Origin: CAZYTM01 sp964649725 | Lineage (GTDB): Bacteria; Desulfobacterota; Desulfuromonadia; Geobacterales; Geobacteraceae | Length of the DNA stretch: 64,000 nt | Direction: 5' to 3' | NCBI GenBank assembly: GCA_964649725.1 | Contig: CAZYTM010000009.1 | Location: 1 to 64,000 of the forward strand | Part shown: positions 34,003-43,213 of the stretch, piece by piece | How positions within the stretch are numbered: position 1 is the first letter of the stretch | How the letters are laid out: each line of letters starts with the position of its first letter | The notes under the pieces: generated by a model | What the model was told of the DNA's origin: nothing | Database searches by the model: none | What the model saw: the letters and a program-made list of their open reading frames with translations, nothing else | Made by a program: the position numbers and the translations under genes

Positions 34003-35763
34003 TTATTCGACAAAACTTTTCAGTTTTTTGCTCCGGCTAGGATGACGGAGTTTTCTGAGCGCTTTCGCCTCAATCTGGCGGATACGCTCACGTGTCACCT
34101 CGAAATCCTGACCTACCTCCTCCAGGGTGTGATCGCTCTTTTCACCTATTCCAAAACGCATCCTGAGGACTTTTTCCTCACGCGGGGTCAGAGTTGCAAG
34201 CACCCTGGATGTCTGCTCGGAAAGGTTCGCCTTTATTACCGCCTCTAAAGGTGATACGACCCCTTTATCTTCGATGAAGTCCCCAAGGTGTGAATCTTCC
34301 TCCTCACCAATGGGGGTTTCCAGCGAAATCGGTTCTTTGGCTATCTTCAGTACCTTGCGCACCTTGTCGAGTGGCAGGCTCATCCGCTCGGCAATCTCCT
34401 CCGGCGACGGCTCCCGGCCGATCTCCTGGACCAGTTGCCGACTGGTACGAATCAACTTGTTAATAGTTTCGATCATGTGCACCGGAATCCGGATAGTGCG
34501 CGCCTGATCAGCTATGGCACGGGTGATTGCCTGACGGATCCACCAGGTGGCATAGGTGGAAAATTTGTATCCCCGCTGGTATTCGAATTTGTCCACCGCC
34601 TTCATCAGACCGATATTCCCCTCCTGGATCAGATCAAGGAACTGCAGCCCCCGGTTGGTATATTTTTTGGCTATTGATACGACCAGACGGAGATTCGCTT
34701 CCACCAGTTCCGATTTGGCCAGCTTGGCCTTCTCTTCCCCTTCTTCTATCGCACTCAACGCAGTCGACAGATCACCGGCGCGAAAACCAGACTCCTGTTC
34801 TACCTTTTTCAGTTTTTTTTCTGCATTCTTCAGTCGCTTCTCCAGCTTCAATGCCTCATCTGAAGTCATCCCCAGCTTTTTCAGGACCTTTTTTTCTTCT
34901 GCAGCTGTCTTGTGCATCCGGGCAAAGAGTTTCCCCAGTTCATCATCGCTGACCTGCGCCTCCTCTGCCAGACCGCTTATCTCCTGGGTCAGCTTGTCCA
35001 CCTTGCAGGAGAGTTCCTTGAGACGCTGCGATATCTTGGCCGTATGACGGTCCTTGAGCCGAAGCGATTTCAGCATCTCGGCCATCTGCGCCTTTAACTC
35101 CTGCTGTTCCTTGAGTTTTGACTGCCGGGTCGATGCCTTTAATGTTTCATTTTCCAAAGCCGTCTGCAACGATTCGATACGACCGTCATACTCCTTTATC
35201 TCGTCTATAACCGCCAGCAGACGATTTTTCTGGACATCCTCTTCGTCCTCTTCCAACTCCTCTTCTTCCACTTCCTTACTTATCTCGGCAGCACTGATCT
35301 GAAATTTACGCAGCCGGTCGCCAAGAGAAATCACCTCTTTGACCGTGATTGGCGTATTGAGGATGATGCTTGCCACGTCCCGCTCACCTTCTTCAATCCT
35401 TTTGGCGATCTCCACCTCGCCTTCCCTGGTAAGAAGCGATACCGACCCCATCTCCCGCAGATACATCCGCACCGGGTCGCTGGTCCTCCCTAAAGCTCCA
35501 GGTTCAAACTCCAGGTCCTCCTGCTCACCCTCCATCTCCTCGTCATCATCCAGATCGAGTTTGACCTTGGATATCTTGACCTTCTGGGCAGAATCGACAA
35601 TCTCTATATCCATTTCGCCGAACATGCTCATGACATCGTCGATCTGTTCCGAAGAGACAATATCAGGAGGGAGCAGGTCATTTACCTCATCATAGGTAAG
35701 GAATCCCTTCTCTTTCCCCAGATCTATGAGCTGTTTAACTTCATCAATATTCTTCTTGGCCAT
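34003..35763 (-). CDS. rpoD: RNA polymerase primary sigma factor RpoD (sigma70)
   Basis: 586 residues from the ATG at 35763 (MAKKNIDEVKQL), spaced properly from GAGGTG; a GTG three codons earlier overlaps that site. Region 1.1 at the N-terminus, region 1.2 (DPVRMYLREMGSVSLL), a charged non-conserved insert of about 200 residues, region 2 (DLIQEGNIGLMKAVDKF, FSTYATWWIRQAI), region 3 and region 4 with the helix-turn-helix (LEEVGQDFEVTRERIRQIE). It directs polymerase to housekeeping promoters such as those listed here. Confidence 0.97.
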   Translation of the reverse strand: MAKKNIDEVKQLIDLGKEKGFLTYDEVNDLLPPDIVSSEQIDDVMSMFGEMDIEIVDSAQKVKISKVKLDLDDDEEMEGEQEDLEFEPGALGRTSDPVRMYLREMGSVSLLTREGEVEIAKRIEEGERDVASIILNTPITVKEVISLGDRLRKFQISAAEISKEVEEEELEEDEEDVQKNRLLAVIDEIKEYDGRIESLQTALENETLKASTRQSKLKEQQELKAQMAEMLKSLRLKDRHTAKISQRLKELSCKVDKLTQEISGLAEEAQVSDDELGKLFARMHKTAAEEKKVLKKLGMTSDEALKLEKRLKNAEKKLKKVEQESGFRAGDLSTALSAIEEGEEKAKLAKSELVEANLRLVVSIAKKYTNRGLQFLDLIQEGNIGLMKAVDKFEYQRGYKFSTYATWWIRQAITRAIADQARTIRIPVHMIETINKLIRTSRQLVQEIGREPSPEEIAERMSLPLDKVRKVLKIAKEPISLETPIGEEEDSHLGDFIEDKGVVSPLEAVIKANLSEQTSRVLATLTPREEKVLRMRFGIGEKSDHTLEEVGQDFEVTRERIRQIEAKALRKLRHPSRSKKLKSFVE

Positions 35764-35789
35764 GCACACCACCTCACATCGTTCTCTAA

Positions 35790-37544
35790 CTATAATAATT
35801 GTGATTTCCTGTTTCGCAACTCATCAAGCAATTGCAGTATCTCCTTATAGCGAGGAGAATCGGAGTCAAGCCGGGAGAGTTCTCTGCAAAGCTCTTTTGT
35901 ATCGACCAGTGAAGATCTTTCATAGCTTTGCCGACATTCTTCAAAAGCCTTCTGCGCATCAATCTCCTCAAGATGCCGTTCATCGATAAAGAGAGCCGCC
36001 ATACGGCTCCGTTCTTCCGGTATAGGCACCTGTTCGAGAATCAATCCCCAGTCTATCTCCCTGCCAGAACGAATATGCTGCAAAATTGTCTCGGCTATCG
36101 GCATCATATCTTCCGGGAAAAGCCGGCTGACCCCGTATTCTTCTACCCGCCTGGCAATTTCCGGATACTTCCCCATTAGCGCCAGCAGCATCTCTGCAGA
36201 ACCGATACCACCCTTTGCCGGCTGTCTGGTCGGCGCCCCATGCGAAACAGAACGTTTGACACCAAGTTTCTGCTGCAACAACCTGACATCAACCGCCAGC
36301 AGTCTGGATACTTCTCTGAGATAGAGATCCCGCTCTACCGGATTGGCTATCTTCTGCAGTTGCGGCAGCAGTTCATCGACTGCCCTGACCTTGCCATCAA
36401 CACTACCGATCTCCGATCTTTCCAGGAGGTCGCGCAGATACCACTCAAAAATCGGCCGCGCCTTGGCAAGCCGTACAGAAAATGCTGCGACCGACTCCTT
36501 ACGCATAAAACTGTCTGGATCATCACCGGCACTAAGTTCTACTACCCGGGCTGCTGCACCTTCACCAAGAAAGAGCTCCATGGCGCGTAAGGTAGCTTTT
36601 TTACCGGCAATGTCCGAGTCGAACAAGACAGCATAACGACTGGCATAACGCTGCAGCAGTTTCAGATGACCAGTAGTCAATGCAGTGCCGCATGTCGCCA
36701 CAACATTCTTTATCCCGGCCTGATAGAGGGCCAGATGATCAAAATAACCTTCAACAATTATAGCTTCACCAGATTCACGCATTGCCTGTTTGGCCAGGTC
36801 TGCGCCGAACAGCACTTCGCTCTTGTGGTAGACTGCTGATTCTGGCGAATTTATATATTTCGGCAGGGAATCATCCAGTACTCTCCCGCCAAAACCGATT
36901 GCCCGCCCTTGCGGATCTGCTATTACGAACATCAACCTGTTCCGGAAGATATCATAATAGCCGCCACCATCACGGCGCCGAATTATGCCGAGCTGCTCCG
37001 CAGCGGGCAGCGGCACCTTAAGTTTCTCCAGGTAGCGGGCAAGTCCATCCCAACGATCCGGGGCAAAGCCAAGACGATAGTTCTCGGCTATCTCATGACT
37101 CACACCACGGCGTTCAAGGTACTCACGCCCCGACTTGCCTGTCGGTTCATCCTTCAGGACATGGCGGTAATATTGAGCCGCCAGGTCATTGATGCGGTAC
37201 AACAACTCCCGCTCATCCTGCCGCTTTCGTTCAGCGATAGTAGGGGGGCGTTCCTCTATCTCAAGTCCGACCCGTTTGGCGAGAAACCTTACTGCTTCCG
37301 GGAATGCAAGCCCCTCGATCTTCATTATGAATGTCAGGACATTCCCGCCGATACCACATCCAAAACAGTGGAAGATCCCCCTCGCCGGATTGACATTAAA
37401 AGATGGGGTCTTCTCGCCATGAAACGGGCAAAGCCCCTGAAAATTGGCTCCAGCTTTACGCAGGCTGACATAATCTGCCACTACATCAACGATATTTGCC
37501 CGTTCGCGGACCTCGGCAACCTTTTCTTCAGGTATTATCGACAT
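35790..37544 (-). CDS. dnaG: DNA primase DnaG
   Basis: 584 residues from the second of two adjacent ATGs (37544), which is better spaced from AAAGG; the first ATG at 37547 is possible. A CHC2 zinc-binding domain (CPFHGEKTPSF, FHCFGCGIGG) leads into the TOPRIM catalytic core (EGYFDHLALYQAG, the acidic LFDSDIAGKKA), then a C-terminal helicase-interaction region. Makes RNA primers at the fork. Between cvpA and rpoD in the macromolecular synthesis operon. Confidence 0.96.
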   Translation of the reverse strand: MSIIPEEKVAEVRERANIVDVVADYVSLRKAGANFQGLCPFHGEKTPSFNVNPARGIFHCFGCGIGGNVLTFIMKIEGLAFPEAVRFLAKRVGLEIEERPPTIAERKRQDERELLYRINDLAAQYYRHVLKDEPTGKSGREYLERRGVSHEIAENYRLGFAPDRWDGLARYLEKLKVPLPAAEQLGIIRRRDGGGYYDIFRNRLMFVIADPQGRAIGFGGRVLDDSLPKYINSPESAVYHKSEVLFGADLAKQAMRESGEAIIVEGYFDHLALYQAGIKNVVATCGTALTTGHLKLLQRYASRYAVLFDSDIAGKKATLRAMELFLGEGAAARVVELSAGDDPDSFMRKESVAAFSVRLAKARPIFEWYLRDLLERSEIGSVDGKVRAVDELLPQLQKIANPVERDLYLREVSRLLAVDVRLLQQKLGVKRSVSHGAPTRQPAKGGIGSAEMLLALMGKYPEIARRVEEYGVSRLFPEDMMPIAETILQHIRSGREIDWGLILEQVPIPEERSRMAALFIDERHLEEIDAQKAFEECRQSYERSSLVDTKELCRELSRLDSDSPRYKEILQLLDELRNRKSQLL

Positions 37545-37587
37545 CATGAACCTTTGCCGGCCTGCGGGCCGTTGCCCGGCAATATTC

Positions 37588-38097
37588 CTAATTGCTTTTC
37601 TGGATGGCTTTCACCACCCTGCTGGAACTGTCCCAACCAGCGATTATCTGCCTTCCCGACTCGACAAAAGGTTGGGCAGTCCTGGAACGGAGGATATAGC
37701 CCTTGACCTTTTCCGGCACAGGCTTGGTGGTACAGAGAGAAAGAATTAAACAGAGCAGAAGAGCCCCTTCAGCCAGGCCGAAGACAACCCCACCGATTTT
37801 ATTGACCCCTCCCAGTAACATAATTTTGAATACCACGGTGAGAAAATGACCACAGAGATAGAAAAGCAGCCCTACGACGAGAAAAACAAGCACGAACGAA
37901 ACCGTACCGGCCACTTTGGCGGGGAGATGGATAAATGGCCTGATGGCCTCGGCAAGGTAAGCATAATACCTGAATGCGGCCCAGCAGCCGGCAACAAGTC
38001 CAAGCAGCGAACATACTTCTCGGACAAGCCCCTTCATGAATCCCTTTACCACAAAAGCCAGCAACATCAGCCAGATAAGGATTTCAACAGGGCCCAT
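37588..38097 (-). CDS. CvpA-family membrane protein
   Basis: 169 residues, four predicted membrane helices (residues about 5-25, 30-48, 62-85, 100-125) with conserved KGFMKGLVREV between the first two and a polar C-terminal tail. The family resembles colicin V production protein; its role is unknown, with links to envelope integrity in other bacteria. It lies inside the rpsU-dnaG-rpoD operon, 43 bp ahead of dnaG. Ribosome site AGGTAGGTG. Confidence 0.85.
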   Translation of the reverse strand: MGPVEILIWLMLLAFVVKGFMKGLVREVCSLLGLVAGCWAAFRYYAYLAEAIRPFIHLPAKVAGTVSFVLVFLVVGLLFYLCGHFLTVVFKIMLLGGVNKIGGVVFGLAEGALLLCLILSLCTTKPVPEKVKGYILRSRTAQPFVESGRQIIAGWDSSSRVVKAIQKSN

Positions 38098-38117
38098 GCA
38101 CCTACCTGTATTTCATA

Positions 38118-38150
38118 AAAAGTAGGGGCAATTACATGAATCGCCCCCAC
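38118..38150 (-). terminator. Attenuator-like terminator between rpsU and cvpA
   Basis: On the minus strand GGGGCGATT...AATTGCCCC (one G-U pair) is followed by TACTTTTT. It lies 90 bp after the rpsU stop and 21 bp before the cvpA start, so it would let rpsU be made in excess over dnaG and rpoD. Confidence 0.65.
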
Positions 38151-38239
38151 TGTTGACCTGCGACAGCCAAAATCATCCTGGACCCCAGTCCAGGAATAGG
38201 CAAACCGGTTACGGGGATAATGCTGACCTGACCATAAGA

Positions 38240-38437
38240 TCAATCCATCATTTTCCGCTGTTTCTTGAGAGCCCGCTTGCGAGCTGCTATGGCCTTTTTC
38301 TTCCGCTTTATACTTGGCTTTTCGTAATGTTCGCGTTTGCGGACTTCAGAAAGGATTCCAGCCTTTTCGCACTGTTTTTTGAATTTCTTCAGTGCAAGCT
38401 CAAAGGATTCATTTTCCTTTACCTTTACTCCCGGCAT
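38240..38437 (-). CDS. rpsU: 30S ribosomal protein S21
   Basis: 65 residues, typical length and very basic. N-terminal MPGVKVKENESFELALKKF and the Arg/Lys-rich C-terminal KRKKKAIAARKRALKKQRK identify it. It helps 30S subunits recognise mRNA. First gene of the rpsU-cvpA-dnaG-rpoD group, with its own near-consensus promoter. Confidence 0.97.
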   Translation of the reverse strand: MPGVKVKENESFELALKKFKKQCEKAGILSEVRKREHYEKPSIKRKKKAIAARKRALKKQRKMMD

Positions 38438-38526
38438 CCATATTCCCCTCCCCCCTGTAGCTAAATTTACCCTGAAACTGCTTAGTCACTAAAGGTCAGC
38501 CGGTTAACTTTTCTAAAAGAAAAAGA

Positions 38527-38554
38527 ATAATAACATTCACATCTGACTTGTCAA
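38527..38554 (-). promoter_or_regulatory. rpsU promoter
   Basis: TTGACA (38554-38549), 16-bp spacer, TATTAT (38532-38527) on the minus strand. Start predicted near 38520, giving a leader of about 80 nt. Confidence 0.7.
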
Positions 38555-38573
38555 GTAAATTATGTTCGGGTTT

Positions 38574-38906
38574 TCAATCATTTCCTTTTCCACGTGCTGC
38601 TTTTTCAACAATCCCGGAGGTGCCAAAACGACGGCGCAATTCGGCATAGATTTCATCCGGGTCGATATCATAGTATCCGAGTAGCACCATGGCATGAAAG
38701 AATAGATCCGCGGTTTCATAAACTATTTCATCCCTGACCCCACCCTTGCCGGCAACAACAAGTTCGGTCGCCTCTTCTCCCAGTTTCTTGAGAATCTTGT
38801 CGATCCCCTTTGCCATCAGCGATGCCGTATAGGAATCTGCCGAAAGGTTCTTTTTCCGCTCCTGAATAACCTGGTAGAGCGCCTGCAGGATATCTTTATC
38901 GCTCAT
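38574..38906 (-). CDS. hisE: Phosphoribosyl-ATP pyrophosphatase HisE
   Basis: 110 residues. Second step of histidine synthesis, PR-ATP to PR-AMP. All-alpha MazG-like fold with the metal-binding KLGEEATELVVAGK and DEIVYETADLFFH motifs. Stand-alone form, without the HisI cyclohydrolase domain, which is not in this window. Start overlaps the hisF stop by 4 bp. Confidence 0.95.
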   Translation of the reverse strand: MSDKDILQALYQVIQERKKNLSADSYTASLMAKGIDKILKKLGEEATELVVAGKGGVRDEIVYETADLFFHAMVLLGYYDIDPDEIYAELRRRFGTSGIVEKAARGKGND

Positions 38907-39664
38907 ATTCTCACCGCCACCCCACGCTCATGCAGATACCCCTTCGCTTCCTGGATCGTGTACTCCTGATAGTGAAAAATAGAAGCCGCCAAACAGGCGC
39001 TAGCACCACCTTTGATGAAACCATCATAAAGGTGCTGCAGATTACCCACCCCCCCGGAGGCTATCACCGGTATGGCTACCGCATCGGCAATTGCCCTGGT
39101 CAACAACAGGTCGTAGCCATCTTTGGTCCCGTCCCGGTCCATGCTGGTCAAGAGAATTTCACCGGCACCATACTCTTCCATGCGACAGGCCCACTCAACC
39201 GCATCGATCCCTGTGGCATTGCGACCGCCATGGGTATAGACTTCCCATCGATCTTCACCTTCAACTTGCCGGGCATCTATGGCAACCACCGTACACTGGG
39301 ACCCAAACCGTTCGGCAGCCTCTTTGACAAATTGTGGCTGATGCACTGCTGCGGTGTTGATGGATACCTTGTCCGCACCGGCATTGAGCAAACGGCGGAT
39401 ATCGTCCACGCTCCTCACTCCGCCACCAACGGTGAGTGGCATGAAGACCCGCTCGGCAGTCCGGCGCACCACATCGATTATTATATCCCTGGCATCGCTG
39501 GAGGCGGTAATGTCGAGAAAAGTCAACTCATCCGCCCCCTGCTTATCATAGATCTCGGCGACCTCCACCGGGTCACCGGCATCGCGTAGTTCAAGGAATT
39601 GTACCCCCTTGACGACCCGCCCCCCTTTTACATCGAGACAGGGGATAATCCGCTTGGTCAGCAT
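38903..39664 (-). CDS. hisF: Imidazole glycerol phosphate synthase cyclase subunit HisF
   Basis: 253 residues, (beta/alpha)8 barrel. Catalytic Asp in CLDVKGGRVVKG near residue 11 and Asp in SMDRDGTKDGYD near 131; phosphate-binding GGGVRSV and ASGGVGN. Works with HisH to make IGP and AICAR. Overlaps hisE and follows hisA by 7 bp. Confidence 0.97.
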   Translation of the reverse strand: MLTKRIIPCLDVKGGRVVKGVQFLELRDAGDPVEVAEIYDKQGADELTFLDITASSDARDIIIDVVRRTAERVFMPLTVGGGVRSVDDIRRLLNAGADKVSINTAAVHQPQFVKEAAERFGSQCTVVAIDARQVEGEDRWEVYTHGGRNATGIDAVEWACRMEEYGAGEILLTSMDRDGTKDGYDLLLTRAIADAVAIPVIASGGVGNLQHLYDGFIKGGASACLAASIFHYQEYTIQEAKGYLHERGVAVRI

Positions 39665-39671
39665 AAAGACC

Positions 39672-40400
39672 TCAACATCTTTTTGTCAGCGCCACCGCTG
39701 CAGCAAGTTGAATGGCGCCGGTATAGATCGCCTTGCCGGTAATTACCCCGGTAACACCGGCCGGTTCAATCGCCAGCAACTGTTCGATATCCTTGAGTGA
39801 GGAGACCCCCCCCGAGGCGATGACCGGGATGTTGATAGCTTCGGCCAGAGCTCTGGTCGACTCGATATTCGGCCCCTGCATCATGCCGTCCCGGCTTATG
39901 TCGGTATAGATTATTGCAGCAACGCCATACCCCTCGAAACGTTTCGCCAGCTCCACCGCTGTGATATCGGTCACTTCTGCCCAACCCTGCACTGCCACCA
40001 TACCGTTCTTGGCATCTATGCCGACTACTATCCGGCCCGGGAAGAGCCGGCAGGCCTCCTCCACCAGGTGAGGATCACGCTGGGCAGCGGTACCGAGAAT
40101 GACCCGGGAGAGCCCAAGTTCCAGATAAGCCCGGATAGTTTCGAGGTCACGAATACCACCTCCCAGTTGTGCCGGGATTTTGATAGCATTGACAATCGCC
40201 GCAATGGCCTTCCTGTTCTTCGGCATACCGGCAAAAGCGCCATCTAGATCGACAATATGAAGCAGTTCCCCCCCTTGTCGTTCCCATTCCATTGCCTGTT
40301 CGGCCGGATTTTCACAAAAGATGGTATCCTTGTCCATCAACCCCTGTTCTAGGCGGACACATTTCCCTTCTTTCAGATCAATAGCGGGTATGACTATCAT
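39672..40400 (-). CDS. hisA: ProFAR isomerase HisA
   Basis: 242 residues, (beta/alpha)8 barrel related to HisF. Catalytic Asp in PAIDLKEGKCVRLEQG near residue 8 and Asp in YTDISRDGMMQGPN near 130; phosphate loops GGGIRDL and ASGGVSSL. The 199-bp gap to hisH upstream holds no recognisable gene or structure. Confidence 0.97.
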   Translation of the reverse strand: MIVIPAIDLKEGKCVRLEQGLMDKDTIFCENPAEQAMEWERQGGELLHIVDLDGAFAGMPKNRKAIAAIVNAIKIPAQLGGGIRDLETIRAYLELGLSRVILGTAAQRDPHLVEEACRLFPGRIVVGIDAKNGMVAVQGWAEVTDITAVELAKRFEGYGVAAIIYTDISRDGMMQGPNIESTRALAEAINIPVIASGGVSSLKDIEQLLAIEPAGVTGVITGKAIYTGAIQLAAAVALTKRC

Positions 40401-40599
40401 TCAATAAAACCTTTCCATGCAATTACCACAGAGGGTAGAGATGAGTATACTGAGCAAAGGGCGTTGTTTGTCAGTCAATATCGGAATTGTCCGGGAAAAC
40501 TAGATATATCTGGTGAAATCAGTGCCAGGCCCCAGGGTGAGTAGAAATAAATTTCTGCTCGATATCTTCTACGTCACTCTGCGGCATCTCTGTTGATAA

Positions 40600-41226
40600 T
40601 CAGCCTTTCAACCCGGCAAAGTTCCTGAGTATCTGCAGCCCTGCTTCCTGGGACTTTTCCGGATGGAACTGGGTGGCAACGATATTATCCTTCCATACAG
40701 CCGAACAGAATTCGATGCCATAGTCAGTGGTCATGGCGATCACCCCTGCATCGTCCGGCTTGACATAATAAGAGTGGACAAAATAGAAATTGGTCCCCGT
40801 CTCGATACCCTCAAAAAGCGGTGGTTGATTCCTGTAAGTGATCTGATTCCAACCCATATGCGGCACCTTGAGCGCTTCACCAGCTACAACCTGCCCTTCC
40901 GGAAAACGGACCACCCGACCGGGGATAATGCCGAGCCCTTGATGAATACCAAACTCCTCGCTTTCGCTGAAAAGAAGTTGGAGACCGAGGCAGATGCCGA
41001 GAAACGGCCTCCCTTCCTCGATCAATCTAATTAGCGGTTCAACAAAACCACCCTGAGTAAGATTCCGCATACAATCGGGGAATGCACCTACCCCAGGGAG
41101 GACCACTTTCTCTGCCTCCAGAAGCTGTTTCGGGTCAGCTGTCACAACCGCTGTACAACCGACCTTCTCCAGACCCTTCTGTACGGAGCGGAGATTCCCC
41201 ATTCCATAATCGACAATAGCAATCAT
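40600..41226 (-). CDS. hisH: Imidazole glycerol phosphate synthase glutaminase subunit HisH
   Basis: 208 residues, class I glutamine amidotransferase. Oxyanion loop PGVGAFPDCM, nucleophile Cys in GICLGLQLLF near residue 78 and the C-terminal His-x-Glu of QFHPEKSQ near 188 make up the triad. Supplies ammonia to HisF. An 81-bp gap with a repeat-like inverted sequence separates it from hisB. Confidence 0.97.
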   Translation of the reverse strand: MIAIVDYGMGNLRSVQKGLEKVGCTAVVTADPKQLLEAEKVVLPGVGAFPDCMRNLTQGGFVEPLIRLIEEGRPFLGICLGLQLLFSESEEFGIHQGLGIIPGRVVRFPEGQVVAGEALKVPHMGWNQITYRNQPPLFEGIETGTNFYFVHSYYVKPDDAGVIAMTTDYGIEFCSAVWKDNIVATQFHPEKSQEAGLQILRNFAGLKG

Positions 41227-41239
41227 ATAGATACCCTGG

Positions 41240-41290
41240 AGATCAGTGGCCGGGGACCGGGGAACGGTAAAATCTTCTTGACTGTTCCCT
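41240..41290. repeat. Inverted GGGAAC-type repeat in the hisB-hisH gap
   Basis: GACCGGGGAACGGT is mirrored about 12 nt later by ACTGTTCCCTGGTC (imperfect 14-bp inverted repeat). Very similar words occur at about 58555-58596 inside a coding region. It looks like a short dispersed repeat rather than a terminator, because no T tract follows on the minus strand. Confidence 0.5.
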
Positions 41291-41307
41291 GGTCACCACT
41301 CCCTTAA

Positions 41308-41895
41308 TCACAGCTTTCCCTTGGTCGACAGAACACCGGCGATACGAGGGTCAAGCTGGGTCGCCTGATCAAGCGCCCGGGCCAACCCCTTGAAACATGC
41401 CTCCAGAATATGGTGGACATTGTCGCCATACATCACATTGATATGGATATTGGCCGCCAGGTGATTGGTCAGGGCCTGGAAGAATTCTCTGGCCAACTCC
41501 ACGTCGAATTCACCTATCTTAACCTTAGGCAGGGTTACGTTATAGACCAGATAGGGGCGCCCGGACAGGTCGATCGCCACACTCGCCAAGGTCTCGTCCA
41601 TCGGAAGAGTTGCCTGACCGTAACGGCGAATCCCCTCCTTGGCACCAAGCGCCTTTTTTATCGCCTCACCGAGAACTATGCCGATATCCTCCACAGTGTG
41701 GTGAAAATCGATGTCGATATCCCCCTTTGCCTCCACCTCAAGGTCGAATAAGCCATGTCGGGCAAAGAGGTTGAGCATGTGGTCGAGAAAAGGGACTGAG
41801 GTACAGACTTTTGCCTCGCCACTGCCGTCAAGGTTAAGTTCAAGACGGATCTGGGTCTCTTTGGTAATCCGCTCAATGGTTGCGCTACGTGACAT
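41308..41895 (-). CDS. hisB: Imidazoleglycerol-phosphate dehydratase HisB
   Basis: 195 residues, monofunctional. The duplicated metal-binding motifs are seen as FLDHMLNLFARHGLFD, DIDFHHTVEDIGI and NIHINVMYGDNVHHILEACFK. Dehydrates IGP to imidazole acetol phosphate. The fused HisN phosphatase domain of enterics is absent. Confidence 0.97.
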   Translation of the reverse strand: MSRSATIERITKETQIRLELNLDGSGEAKVCTSVPFLDHMLNLFARHGLFDLEVEAKGDIDIDFHHTVEDIGIVLGEAIKKALGAKEGIRRYGQATLPMDETLASVAIDLSGRPYLVYNVTLPKVKIGEFDVELAREFFQALTNHLAANIHINVMYGDNVHHILEACFKGLARALDQATQLDPRIAGVLSTKGKL

Positions 41896-41909
41896 AATCG
41901 CCTCCTTGA

Positions 41910-43199
41910 TTATTTCAGTCGTATACTCACGGATCTGCCGTGGGCCTCCAGCCCCTCCAGTTCGGCAATCCGCACGATATCCCTGCCAAGCCTCTGCAGC
42001 CCCCCCTCGCTGAACCAGACGATGGAGGATTTCTTCACGAAATCGTCCACTCCTAGTGGCGAGAAGAACCGGGCCGTCCCACCGGTCGGCAGGGTATGAT
42101 TCGGACCGGCCAGATAGTCACCGGCCGCCTCTGGAGTATGGTGACCGAGAAAGATAGCTCCGGCATTCTTTATCTGTGGCAGGATGGCGAATGGTTCAGC
42201 AACCGCCAGCTCCAGATGTTCCGGGGCGATCCGGTTAGAGAAACGGATCGCTTCGCCAAGGTCTCCGGCAATGATTATCGCGCCGTAGTTATCCCATGAC
42301 TTCCGGGCAATGGCCTCTCTTTTAAGTTTTTTCAGCTGTTTCTCCACCTCGGCAGCCACCTTTTCCCCAAAAGACCGATCAGTGGTGATCAGGATGGAAG
42401 AGGCAAGCTCGTCATGCTCAGCCTGGGAGAGAAGATCGGCAGCAATATGCGCCGGCTTGCCAGAGCCGTCATTGATGACGAGTATCTCGCTCGGCCCGGC
42501 GATCATGTCGATCCCCACCTGACCGAAAACGAGCTGTTTGGCAGTGGCTACGTAGATATTTCCCGGCCCGGTGATCTTATCTACCCGTGGGATGGTTGCA
42601 GTGCCGTAAGCCAGCGCGGCCACCGCCTGGGCACCACCTATCCGGAAGACCCGGTCAACCCCGGCAAGGCGTGCCGCCACCAATAGATGACGATTGACCT
42701 CCCCGCCCGGAGTCGGTGCCACCATTATGACTTCTCCCACTCCGGCAACCCTTGCAGGGACTGCATTCATGATAACACTCGACGGATAGCTCGCCTTACC
42801 CCCCGGCACATAGATGCCGACCCGCTCCAGCGGGGTGACCATCTGGCCGAGCAGGAGATCGCTCTCGTCGGTTGAGAGCCAGGTCTCCTGTTTCTGCTTT
42901 TCATGAAAGCGGGCTACCCGCTCTACTGCCAGCTTCAGTGCAGCAATATCGGCATCCTCAACCCTGGCGAACGCCTCGTTAAAGTCATCTTCCGTCACCT
43001 CAAGAGCAGCGACCGAATCGGCCTCCTGCTTGTCGAAACGTCTCGTGTAGTCAAGGACTGCCGCATCACCCCGCTTGCGTACGTCTGCAATGATATCGCG
43101 GACGATCTGCTCCACCTCCTGGCCGATCTCCCCTCCCCGACCGAGGATGGCGGCAAACTTCCGGTCAAAATCTTTGTCGCGTATGTCGAGAAATTGCAT
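41910..43199 (-). CDS. hisD: Histidinol dehydrogenase HisD
   Basis: 429 residues. Zinc, NAD-dependent oxidation of histidinol to histidine in two steps. Signature GPSEILVINDGSGKPAHIAADLLSQAEHDE region contains the zinc-binding Gln and His; PGGKASYPSSVIMN and the C-terminal HTLPTGGTARFFSPLGVDDF are conserved. 14 bp from both hisB and hisG reading frames. Confidence 0.97.
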   Translation of the reverse strand: MQFLDIRDKDFDRKFAAILGRGGEIGQEVEQIVRDIIADVRKRGDAAVLDYTRRFDKQEADSVAALEVTEDDFNEAFARVEDADIAALKLAVERVARFHEKQKQETWLSTDESDLLLGQMVTPLERVGIYVPGGKASYPSSVIMNAVPARVAGVGEVIMVAPTPGGEVNRHLLVAARLAGVDRVFRIGGAQAVAALAYGTATIPRVDKITGPGNIYVATAKQLVFGQVGIDMIAGPSEILVINDGSGKPAHIAADLLSQAEHDELASSILITTDRSFGEKVAAEVEKQLKKLKREAIARKSWDNYGAIIIAGDLGEAIRFSNRIAPEHLELAVAEPFAILPQIKNAGAIFLGHHTPEAAGDYLAGPNHTLPTGGTARFFSPLGVDDFVKKSSIVWFSEGGLQRLGRDIVRIAELEGLEAHGRSVSIRLK

Positions 43200-43213
43200 C
43201 GGTTGCTCCGTTG

